64,000 nucleotides of DNA from JAZKFT01 sp039925965 (lineage in GTDB: Bacteria > Bacteroidota > Bacteroidia > Chitinophagales > Chitinophagaceae): positions 7,092-71,091 of the forward strand of contig JBDSXW010000076.1 in the NCBI GenBank assembly GCA_039925965.1. The letters are read 5' to 3'. Below the pieces are notes generated by a model. That model was not told the DNA's origin, did no database searches, and saw nothing but the letters and a program-made list of their open reading frames with translations. Below are positions 17,137-24,892 of the stretch, piece after piece; the first letter of the stretch is position 1, and each line of letters begins with the position of its first letter. The translations under genes were made by a program, and so were the position numbers.

Positions 17137-19572
17137 CTATTTGCAATACTTCGTTATCAGTTCAGCAGCTTTGGTATATCCCAGTTTTAATGCTGTATTA
17201 AGTTCCGGGCAACCACCAGTTTTATCATTCATCATTATTTTACCCTCGCCAAGATTGCTAAATGCCAGTCCATTCTCCGGGTCAAGTTCTGTGGCCTTTT
17301 TACTATCCCGTACGCAACCAGCGTAATCTTTGAGCCAATATTTTGCATCACCCCGGTTAATGTAAGCATTCACATTTTCAGGATCAAGTTCAATGACCTT
17401 ACTATAATCTTGTATTGCATCAGCATACTTATTAAGTGAACGCTTCGACAGGCCGCGGTTGAACCAGGCGTCGGTATTTTTATTATCCAGCGCAATTACT
17501 TTGGTATAGTCTTGTATGGCGCCAGCATAATTTTTAAGTAGCAACTTCGATACTGCCCGCCGGTACCAGGCGTCAACATTTTCAGGATCCAGTTCAATGA
17601 CCTTAGAGTAGTCTTGTATCGCGTCTGTATAATTATTAAGTATCATCTTCGAAATGCCCCGGTAAAAATAAGCATTAACATGTCCGGGGTAAAGTTCAAT
17701 TGCCTTGTCATAATCTTTTATTGCAGCTGCGTAATTTTTAAGCTGGTATTTACACTCAGCCCGGTCAAAATAACTGCCCGGATTATCCTTATATAGTTCA
17801 AGTATTCTGTCGTAATCCAGGATGGCTCCTGAATAATCTTCTGTTTCTTTCAGGCACTCAGCCCGGTTGAAATAACCGCCTAAGTTTTTGGGGTCTAAAT
17901 CTGTAGCCTTATTGTAATCGGCAATAGCCCCTTTATAATTTTTAGAACCAAATTTTTTATCACCACTGCTGATATAATCTGCTGCCAGCTTTTCATTGCC
18001 GGTAGTTGCAGGTTTTTCAACGATCACGTCTTTATCTGCCAAATCTTTCCCGGTTTTATCAAAATAGAATGTTTTACTACCCAGTACCGCTTTCGCTTTC
18101 CCATCTGTAAAACTTTCTATCTTGTCGTAAATGACAGGTATTACGGCTTTGCCATTTACATCAATGTATCCCCACTTTTCAATTTGTATATATTTTGGCA
18201 ATCCATCTGTTTTATTTCCAACATAACCGTAATATCCTCCGTCAAATAATTTTACTTTTGCTAGCCCTTCATTATTAAAATCTTCCATATAGTCGTATTT
18301 GAGCGGTACGACAATTTTTCCAGATTTATCTACAAGCAATGGCTTGCCATCTATTTCCGTTTTGATCACTCCGTAGTTACAATCTCCGGCACTTGAGTAA
18401 ATAAAAGGAATTACTTCTGCCCCGTTTTTATCAATAAATCCATGTTTGTTATCCATCTCCACATGAGCAACGCCTTCCTTAAAAGCCCATGCCATAGAAT
18501 ATTTTGGCGGAAGTATCTTTTCACCCTTGCTATTGATATACCCGCAAAGCCCGGGGAAGGGCAGATAAGCTTTTACCATGCACAATCCCTCAGAAAAACT
18601 TCCAATAAATCGATAATTCTGGTCTGCTAATACAGTATTGCCTTTTTTATCAATGAACTTGTAAGAGCCACCGGACTCAACTGCTGCCACCCCCTCCGAA
18701 AAGTTTGATGCATTGGAATAGGTACACGATGTAATTTGCTTTCCTGCTCTGTCGATAAATCCATAACGTAAAATGGGTTGATAAGTATTCCCGGCAGTCC
18801 CACCCTGGGAAACATCGGTGCCGATATCCTGTGTTACAAGCGCTATGCCATCCACAAAAACGACCGGGCTATAAAATATAATTGGTGCTACGATATTGCC
18901 TTGTAGGTCAATGCATCCCCATTTTGTGTGGCGAAGATCCCGGTCCTCGATTGCCACATCAGCCAGCCCATCTTTATACTTGCCGGTAAAATTGTAAGGG
19001 GAAGTTATAACGGGCGTAGCGGGTTTCTTATAAGAAGGGGTTTTGAATATATTTTCGCTGCCGGTCCAGGTAAATGCAACTGCTTTCTCACTGGTGTTTC
19101 TGCACACAGGGCAAATGACTTTCTCAGAAGAGGCCTTAACATGGTAACTGTCCTTATAGGTTACGGTAACTTTGCTGGTAGTTCCGTTCTTAAAATCTGT
19201 TGCATCCTTAGCATTATAGGTGTACGTTTTTTCTTTCCCCACATCATCGTAAGCAGATTTTTGAATGGTGGTGTAGCCTGTGCCTCCACAGTTGGTGCAA
19301 TAACTTATATATGTCAGAGAGGAATTGTCCTTTATGGTTAGTACATAATATTTCTTATTGTACTCGCAAAGAAAGTCGTTGTTGCTGTAGCCATGTTTAC
19401 TGATAGAAGTCATTACAGGCTGTACATAGATGGCGTATCCACGACTATCCTTCACTCCATACCAACCGTCCTTTTCAAATATTGTCTTTTCCTGTGCGTG
19501 CAGCCCGGCGCCAGGCAGTAGCAGCATTAGCGACATGGCAAATAAGTAGGTTGCAGATAGCCGGTATTTCAT
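17137..19572 (-). CDS. Exported WG-repeat and TPR protein with Cys-pair (zinc-ribbon-like) segment
   Basis: About 811 aa from the ATG at 19572; an ATG at 19593 adds 7 residues. A Sec signal peptide ends LHAQ. Early in the protein, CTNCGGTG and CPVC pairs lie about 60 residues apart, like a DnaJ-type or zinc-ribbon Cys cluster. WG repeats follow (for example KKGNTVLADQ, GYINSKGEKILPPKY, GFIDKNGAEVIPFIY, GYIDVNGKAVIPVIYD). From about residue 530 to the end are eight TPRs with the pattern YADAIQDYSKVIELDPEN. TPRs are protein-interaction modules and WG repeats form propeller-like folds; the partner is unknown. It is separated from its neighbours by REP-like palindromes on one side and a 50-bp palindrome on the other. 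Confidence 0.85.
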   Translation of the reverse strand: MKYRLSATYLFAMSLMLLLPGAGLHAQEKTIFEKDGWYGVKDSRGYAIYVQPVMTSISKHGYSNNDFLCEYNKKYYVLTIKDNSSLTYISYCTNCGGTGYTTIQKSAYDDVGKEKTYTYNAKDATDFKNGTTSKVTVTYKDSYHVKASSEKVICPVCRNTSEKAVAFTWTGSENIFKTPSYKKPATPVITSPYNFTGKYKDGLADVAIEDRDLRHTKWGCIDLQGNIVAPIIFYSPVVFVDGIALVTQDIGTDVSQGGTAGNTYQPILRYGFIDRAGKQITSCTYSNASNFSEGVAAVESGGSYKFIDKKGNTVLADQNYRFIGSFSEGLCMVKAYLPFPGLCGYINSKGEKILPPKYSMAWAFKEGVAHVEMDNKHGFIDKNGAEVIPFIYSSAGDCNYGVIKTEIDGKPLLVDKSGKIVVPLKYDYMEDFNNEGLAKVKLFDGGYYGYVGNKTDGLPKYIQIEKWGYIDVNGKAVIPVIYDKIESFTDGKAKAVLGSKTFYFDKTGKDLADKDVIVEKPATTGNEKLAADYISSGDKKFGSKNYKGAIADYNKATDLDPKNLGGYFNRAECLKETEDYSGAILDYDRILELYKDNPGSYFDRAECKYQLKNYAAAIKDYDKAIELYPGHVNAYFYRGISKMILNNYTDAIQDYSKVIELDPENVDAWYRRAVSKLLLKNYAGAIQDYTKVIALDNKNTDAWFNRGLSKRSLNKYADAIQDYSKVIELDPENVNAYINRGDAKYWLKDYAGCVRDSKKATELDPENGLAFSNLGEGKIMMNDKTGGCPELNTALKLGYTKAAELITKYCK

Positions 19573-19718
19573 GGGGCTTGTTTTAGGGTGCATACAATCT
19601 CGGCTTATTAACCGACACCGGGTTTTTTATTGTTAATCAGGCAGTTTGCCAAAAATGCCCAGCCTGTGCATTTTATGGTAACCGGTACGGGGAGGTTCGC
19701 AGCTAACACTGCAAGGGT

Positions 19719-19768
19719 TTTACGTATTAATAAGGCCCGCCAATTGGCGGGCCTTATTAATACGTAAA
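19719..19768. terminator. Perfect 50-bp palindrome, probable terminator
   Basis: The sequence is its own reverse complement across 50 bases, centred on CCAATTGG, with GC-rich inner arms (GGCCCGCC/GGCGGGCC) and AT-rich outer arms. It lies 14 bases beyond the stop of the minus-strand gene ending at 19783, so it probably ends that transcript. No separate T-run is present; the U-rich part is inside the stem. Confidence 0.6.
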
Positions 19769-19782
19769 GGAAGTAGCGAACA

Positions 19783-20538
19783 TTATGCGGCCACCGCAGG
19801 CGTATTCCCCGCAGGTTTAGCCGCTACCCCCGGTTCGGGTACCCTGCCTGCCAGCAAAGTGTTATACTGGTCTATGAGCGCATTCAGTTCGTTGCTGCAT
19901 TTAGAAAAAGGTTCGGCACCATTTCTAATAGTATAATAGGCATCCAGCGTATCACGCAACGCGTAGAAGGCCCGTGATGCTTCCAGCCTCTTGGCTTTCA
20001 GGGTATCGTTGCTGGCTGCACCCAGATCCTGCGTCCGGGTCAGGTACTTAGCGTTGAAAGCGTCGTTGGCTGTTTTTAATTCGGCCTGCCAGCTACCCAG
20101 GTTAAGTGCCACCACGGCGGCAGCCAGCTCCGGTTTGTTGGTCCAGTCGTTTAAAATGCCATCGAGGCTGGCAGTTTCGCTTTGGTAGTTATCTTTTGCG
20201 ATACCGCTGCCGTACTGGCCCAGGTGGTTGGATAGTATCGTTGCTTGCTTTTGGATAGTTGGGTCAAAAGAGTAACTAAACCCCTGGATCACAAAAATGA
20301 GTCCGTTAATGGCTGCATCCCTGCGTGCATCCAGGGCCTCCACTTCCACGGTAAAGGGATTTGCCTGCTGGATTTTAAATAGGGCCGCTACCTCGGTATA
20401 CATGGTTTCGAAAGCAAGATGCTGATCCTGCACCAATAATGTGGCTGGATTGTTAAGACCTATAATACTGACGGTGTCTTTACAAAATTGTAAAAATTCG
20501 CCGTTGCGTAAGTTTTGTAACGTAATTGACTTAATCAT
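19783..20538 (-). CDS. DUF6261-like cytoplasmic protein
   Basis: 251 aa from the ATG at 20538 (MIKSITLQNLRNGEFLQFCK). The N-terminal LQNLRNGE(F/H)...F motif and the all-helical, 250-residue architecture match the DUF6261 group of Bacteroidota proteins as I remember it; function is unknown. There is no signal peptide or membrane segment. The tail is Pro/Ala-rich (GVAAKPAGNTPAVAA). The frame is open for 82 codons further upstream, but that part translates the 42-bp tandem DNA repeat into a repetitive basic peptide (CRYRDPTFPERRKP type), so the later ATG is preferred. Confidence 0.7.
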   Translation of the reverse strand: MIKSITLQNLRNGEFLQFCKDTVSIIGLNNPATLLVQDQHLAFETMYTEVAALFKIQQANPFTVEVEALDARRDAAINGLIFVIQGFSYSFDPTIQKQATILSNHLGQYGSGIAKDNYQSETASLDGILNDWTNKPELAAAVVALNLGSWQAELKTANDAFNAKYLTRTQDLGAASNDTLKAKRLEASRAFYALRDTLDAYYTIRNGAEPFSKCSNELNALIDQYNTLLAGRVPEPGVAAKPAGNTPAVAA

Positions 20539-20589
20539 AAAAAGAGTGGTTTTAATAAAATGATTGATGAAGAAAAGTTTCAGGAAGCT

Positions 20590-20745
20590 GGGATCTATGT
20601 AGCGGCAACGTTTCCTGCGTTCAGGAAAGGTTGGATCTCTATAGCGGCAGGGTTTCCTGCGTTCAGGAAAGGTTCGCTCTCTATAGGGGCAAGGTTTCCT
20701 GTGTTCAGGAAAGGTTGCCGCTACATAGCGGCAATGTTGCCTGAG
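20590..20745. repeat. 42-bp tandem repeat, about four units
   Basis: The marker TTTCCTG recurs at 20611, 20653 and 20695 and as TTGCCTG at 20737, exactly 42 bases apart each time. Each unit carries a short palindrome, TTTCCTG-CGT-TCAGGAAA type. An additional inverted repeat TTGCCGCTA-CA-TAGCGGCAA spans 20714-20733. The array lies 50-200 bases upstream of the DUF6261-like gene. Confidence 0.85.
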
Positions 20746-21055
20746 CGCATGACTAACAAAAGATGGGGGAGAACGTGGGCGCATGGCGGTTGTTTTTCGT
20801 GGAAATCAATGGAAGACCGGTGAGCAATTCAAGCGTTTTGGCTTGCTATTGAAAAGGGAAGATGACGCCAATGTCTGTACCGTTGCAGCCCAATTAGTTA
20901 AAATGAGGTATTTAGCAATGTGCTAACAAATGCTCATTGCGCTGGGTTATGGATGCAAGGAGCCGGGATATCGGGAGATAGTATTGGGTACTGCTACAGG
21001 ACATTTGTTAGTTTGCGGGCGGATTGTATGTATTAATGAACCAATGTGTATATGA
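20746..21055. other. Spacer with no supported gene
   Basis: Between the tandem repeat and the decayed gene at 21056. A 47-codon plus-strand frame starts at the ATG near 20783 (MAVVFRGNQWKTGEQFKRFG...), but it has no recognisable family and no strong initiation context. Confidence 0.4.
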
Positions 21056-21668
21056 CGGACAGGGCAGTGCTACCATAAACACCCCGATGGTTATGCAATA
21101 AATAATGCAAATAATGACTTCAAAGCTGGTAGGAAGGTACTCCAACCCGAATTCCATATAACAACAGAATCATGGAGGGCGGCATTTTTTTTCGATAATC
21201 ATGTTTCAGTTAAGTTCGACGGCGTTGCGAATGCAACCAGTACGCAGGTTTCTATTTTGACAGACATAGAACTAACAAAGGAAGAAATCCTGGTTTCAAA
21301 CCCCTGGAAAGTTGACAACTTACAGCATGTAATTTTTGGAAAGTTTTCAGAATATTCCAGAGGAGGGGAGAATATTACGGGCATTGAATATGATAACCTG
21401 GAGTTTAGGTTTTATTCTGAGGGCACCGGGTTGCATATTGAACAATTCGAAAATTCCATTGGCTTTGTGTGGAAATTCATATCCGGCGAAACAAAGCCTC
21501 CAACTGACTGTGGACAATGGCAGAACCAATAACTGGGACATGCTGGAGATTGATAAAAATTATTTATACGCGTCGGTACATCTTATGCTGAATGAAGGTT
21601 CAGATAATATCGAAACGTTCAGGCTCATACAAGACGCAGGGCAATTATCTACCACGGTTAGTCCATAA
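21056..21668 (+). pseudogene. Frameshifted unknown protein gene
   Basis: One frame is open from 21056 to the TAA at 21530-21532 and reads as a plausible globular protein (segments NNDFKAGRKVLQPEFHITTE, NPWKVDNLQHVIFGKFSEY, LEFRFYSEGTGLHIEQF). Near 21490-21510 protein-like sequence jumps to another frame, which continues QLTVDNGRTNNWDMLEIDKN to a stop at 21668. No ATG occurs in the first frame upstream, so the 5' end is also lost or shifted. The family was not recognised. It lies in a block of decayed genes. Confidence 0.45.
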
Positions 21669-21857
21669 AAATCGGTTATGCAAGAAGGTCACCCGGAAGA
21701 ATTTCGGTACCACTGATTATCATCTGGATTTTAACATGTCAGGGGTGCCAGTATACAACTCCGCACTATTTCTTTTTTACAATTTCTTCACGGCTTGTTG
21801 CCGCAAGTATCATGTTTTCAAAACCCAGGGGTCATAAGCCTACGGTTACTTGCAGGC

Positions 21858-22060
21858 ATGAAAGACTGGTTTCAACAGTTACCTGACTGGATATTTTGCA
21901 GCAGCAGCATATTAACCAGCAATGGGCAACCCCGCTACTGGATTGGGTAATGCCGGTTTTACGTAATCCCATTAACTGGGCACCATTTTACCTGTTTTCA
22001 ATCATTTGGCTGGTGAAAAATCCCAGGCAACCGGCTGGGTAATCGTGGTTTCGCTTTTAC
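21858..22060 (+). pseudogene. PAP2-family phosphatase N-terminal fragment, frameshifted
   Basis: From the ATG at 21858 the sequence reads MKDWFQQLPDW, then must change frame to give INQQWATPLLDWVMPVLRNP and INWAPFYLFSIIWLVKN, then again to GWVIVVSLL. This order (NQQW..PLLD..MP..RNP..WAP.YLF) is the start of membrane-bound PAP2 lipid phosphatases. The catalytic region is missing. It is replaced directly by the DinD-like fragment, so the two remnants were joined by a deletion. Confidence 0.5.
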
Positions 22061-22329
22061 CAAAATTTAAGAGACCACATGAGCGAGGCAGAATTGATTT
22101 TTACACCTTTAGCCGAATTGAGTACCCGGCAAATAGCAGAAACCGAAGCCGCTAAAGGATTACAGCAAAATGCAGCCGCCGGTAAAAAGGGTGGTCATAT
22201 TGCAAAAAATACCAGAACTGCACTATTGCAAAAAATGCCAGAACTGCACTGGAAGAAAAAACAGGGAAAGATGTAGTCACTGGTAAAAACTTTTTGCCTC
22301 CGGGGAAAATTGGTAAAAAAATTAGATAA
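22043..22329 (+). pseudogene. DinD-like C-terminal fragment broken by a 26-bp duplication
   Basis: The frame open from 22043 gives LRDHMSEAELIFTPLAELST, RQIAETEAAKGLQQNAAAGK and KGGHIAKNTRTAL. After a frame change it continues EEKTGKDVVTGKNFLPP to a TAA at 22327-22329. This matches the conserved C-terminus of DNA-damage-inducible protein D-like (Bro-N-associated) proteins. The change of frame is caused by an adjacent duplication of 26 bases (22199-22224 and 22225-22250). Removing one copy restores a single frame to the natural stop. The N-terminal domain is absent. Confidence 0.6.
22199..22250. repeat. 26-bp tandem duplication
   Basis: Two adjacent 26-base copies beginning ATTGCAAAAAAT and differing at one position (A/G). 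Because 26 is not a multiple of 3, the duplication shifts the DinD-like reading frame. Confidence 0.9.
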
Positions 22330-22624
22330 GAAGGGAAGATAGAAGTAGGTTTTATCCTGATACTGGTTTTTGTTCCATGGGTAAAGACCTGTTATTCTAC
22401 CCGGGTACATTTAAAATTGTCACAGTTTTTTTTAGCCCCCTGTCTCCGCCCGAAATAATCGGGATAAATGCCGGGGTGCCTCCCGGTAGTCTTTGAAGTA
22501 TTTTGTCAATTTTGAAAAGGAACATTTTTTAAATACACCCTTTTATCCTCGCTCCGCATAAATTTCCAGCCGCCGTTAAACGTGTAGCTTTACGAGCGTC
22601 CACGTTCCAACCAAAACTGTTTTG
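22330..22624. other. Upstream spacer of the serine hydrolase
   Basis: No gene seen. It contains a near-consensus -7 box TAGCTTTA about 45 bases before the hydrolase ATG. Confidence 0.35.
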
Positions 22625-23905
22625 ATGAAACCGCTATTTATTCTGCTGCTGATTGTGGGCTTTTTGCAAGCCAGTTCCCAGGCACTCTATTTTCCGCCTA
22701 CTTCAGGCACTGCCTGGGCCACACTGCCTCCTGATTCTTTGGGTTGGTGCCAGGAGGGCATCGATTCATTATACGGCTACCTGGAGCAAACCCACACTAC
22801 CGCTTTTATGATTTTGAAAGATGGCAAGATTGTGCTGGAAAAATACTTCGGCAGTTTTACGCAAGATTCGGTTCACTACTGGGCTTCCGCCGGCAAAAGT
22901 CTTACCGGAATGCTGATAGGCATAGCACAGGAGAAGGGACAAGTGAATATCGGGAACACCGTTTCTTCTTATCTCGGGGCTGGCTGGACCGTGGAGCCGA
23001 TCGAAAAGGAAAGTAAAATCACACTCCGTAACCTGCTCACCATGACCAGTGGCTTGAATGATAACCCCCCAGCTCCCTGCGACAACGAAGACCCGTCGGT
23101 GGCCTGCCTGCAAAACCTGGCAGGTGTAGATACCGGGCAGCGTTGGGCTTATCATACGGGCGCCTACCTGCAACTACAAGGCGTTATCGCCGCGGCAAGC
23201 GGCCAATCCATCAACACTTACACAACCCTCAATATTAATAACCGCATTGGCATGACCGGACTTTGGGTCAACGGTGTTTTTTATAGTAAAACCAGGTCAA
23301 TGGCCCGGTTTGGTTTGCTGGCGCTCAACAGGGGCATATGGGCTAATGATAGCCTGCTACGCAATACCGCTTATTTTAATTCGATGACCAACACGTCCCA
23401 GGCTTTTAACCCCGCCTATGGTTACCTGTGGTGGCTCAATGGCAAAACTACTTACCTGGCTCCCGGACTTCCTTTTACATTTAACGGCAGCCTGATACCA
23501 AAAGCGCCGGACGATATGTTTGCTGCCCTTGGCAAAAATGACCAGAAAATTTACGTAATACCCAGCCAGCGGCTGGTGGTAGTACGGACAGGAGAAAGCA
23601 CCTATGGTGTACCGTTAGCTTTCTCTCCTTTCGATAATTTGCTTTGGGGTAAAATAGACAGCCTCAGCTACAGGTGCAACTACACTTTTACCGGCAATGG
23701 AAACTGGAGTGTTGCGGCCAATTGGGAAGGTGGAAGAATTCCGCCCCCGCAATTGCAAAAGCTAGCTACGATCACCATTAAACCGCAAGCAAACGGTGAG
23801 TGTATCTTAAATGTGGCCCAAACCATTAACTCAGGCACCAACCTGGTGGTAACGCCCAGTGCAAAATTGCGGTTGCTTGGCAACCTGGACATTGTGCAGC
23901 ATTAA
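22625..23905 (+). CDS. Secreted serine hydrolase (beta-lactamase/class C family) with C-terminal NW module
   Basis: 426 aa from the ATG at 22625; a TTG one codon earlier is less likely. The signal peptide ends near SSQA. The penicillin-binding-protein-like fold carries the catalytic S-x-x-K at S88-K91 (SAGKSL) and a Tyr motif YHTGAY where the family has YxN. It is therefore a predicted periplasmic or extracellular serine hydrolase, substrate unknown (family members act on beta-lactams, D-amino peptides or esters). The last about 75 residues form a separate module (TFTGNGNWSVAANWEGG) that resembles the C-terminal end of the giant protein. Monocistronic. Confidence 0.85.
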   Translation: MKPLFILLLIVGFLQASSQALYFPPTSGTAWATLPPDSLGWCQEGIDSLYGYLEQTHTTAFMILKDGKIVLEKYFGSFTQDSVHYWASAGKSLTGMLIGIAQEKGQVNIGNTVSSYLGAGWTVEPIEKESKITLRNLLTMTSGLNDNPPAPCDNEDPSVACLQNLAGVDTGQRWAYHTGAYLQLQGVIAAASGQSINTYTTLNINNRIGMTGLWVNGVFYSKTRSMARFGLLALNRGIWANDSLLRNTAYFNSMTNTSQAFNPAYGYLWWLNGKTTYLAPGLPFTFNGSLIPKAPDDMFAALGKNDQKIYVIPSQRLVVVRTGESTYGVPLAFSPFDNLLWGKIDSLSYRCNYTFTGNGNWSVAANWEGGRIPPPQLQKLATITIKPQANGECILNVAQTINSGTNLVVTPSAKLRLLGNLDIVQH

Positions 23906-23974
23906 GAGTTTTTTATCATTTTTAGTCCGTGAAAACCTCAGGAACTGGTTTGTATTCCAGCGGTAGGTACGTGC

Positions 23975-24736
23975 TCATAAATTGTACAAATCCTTCATCT
24001 TACTTAAAAATACGTCCTTCCGCCTGCGGGATATTTCTATTTCCATACCGTTGGTGAGCGTTACCGTTCCACCTTCGCCACGTTGGTATTCTTTTATATG
24101 ATCGAGGTTAATCAAAAAGGATTTGTGAACCCGTAAAAAGCGGCCGGCCTCCAGCACCTGCTCGTATTCGTGGAGTGTTCTGGATACGGTGATCCTCGTT
24201 TGGTTGGTGAGGTAGAAAATGGTATAACTGCTTTCAGCCTCGCAATAAATAATGTCCATCAGCTTTATTACCTGGAAACCTTTCAGTGACGGCAGACAGA
24301 GTTTCATTTCATTGGCAGAGCGGTTCCTGGCCATATTATAGGCCAGGGTCTGCAGTTGCTGGTTTACCTGCCCCGCCTCTATTCTTTTCTGGGCCCGTTG
24401 CACGGCCTGTTCCAGAATCTTCTCGTCTACCGGTTTTAATAAATAGTCCACCGCACTGTAGCGGAAGGCTTCGATGCTGTATTGATTGTAAGCTGTTACA
24501 AAAATAACTTCAGCTTTTATATCCGGCATTTCGGCCAGCATTTCGATACCCGATTTGCCGGGCATGGCAATGTCGAGGAAAATGAGATCGGGCTGCATCG
24601 CATTGATCTGTTCCCGGGCGGTGTATGCATCCGAACAACTAGCCATCACATGTACCTGCGGGCAATATTTCAGCAGCATGTTTTGCATCACGGCTATATT
24701 GCGCGGCTCATCGTCTATTAAAATGGTGTTTATCAT
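23975..24736 (-). CDS. LytTR-family response regulator
   Basis: 253 aa. The receiver domain (1-120) has acidic residues D8/D9, phospho-acceptor D55 (LIFLDIAMPG), T81 and K101 (LLKPVD). The LytTR DNA-binding domain (about 150-250) has the typical EAESSYTIFYL and RVHKSFLINLDHI segments. Such regulators pair with LytS-type kinases and bind direct repeats 21 bases apart. It is the last gene of a minus-strand group with two sensor kinases upstream and is their likely common partner. A 7-bp tandem repeat sits about 100 bases before its start. Confidence 0.93.
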   Translation of the reverse strand: MINTILIDDEPRNIAVMQNMLLKYCPQVHVMASCSDAYTAREQINAMQPDLIFLDIAMPGKSGIEMLAEMPDIKAEVIFVTAYNQYSIEAFRYSAVDYLLKPVDEKILEQAVQRAQKRIEAGQVNQQLQTLAYNMARNRSANEMKLCLPSLKGFQVIKLMDIIYCEAESSYTIFYLTNQTRITVSRTLHEYEQVLEAGRFLRVHKSFLINLDHIKEYQRGEGGTVTLTNGMEIEISRRRKDVFLSKMKDLYNL

Positions 24737-24835
24737 ATGCCCAATATTTTAGTTGTTAATTGCAGCAGTAAATCATTGTGTGTTTTTGCCCGAACTCCAA
24801 TCTAAAAAATACTATATAAAATCACATGTTCAAGT

Positions 24836-24876
24836 CTTAATACTTAATACTTAATACTTAATACTTAATACTTAAT
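24836..24876. repeat. Heptanucleotide tandem repeat (CTTAATA), six units
   Basis: Units start at 24836, 24843, 24850, 24857, 24864 and 24871 (the last is incomplete). It lies in the 156-bp gap between the downstream kinase stop and the response-regulator start. Confidence 0.95.
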
Positions 24877-24892
24877 CAACACTCAATATTTC

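Noticed and set aside
20539..20784. 82-residue N-terminal extension of the DUF6261-like protein
   Set aside because: It only translates the 42-bp tandem repeat; the internal ATG at 20538 matches the expected family N-terminus.
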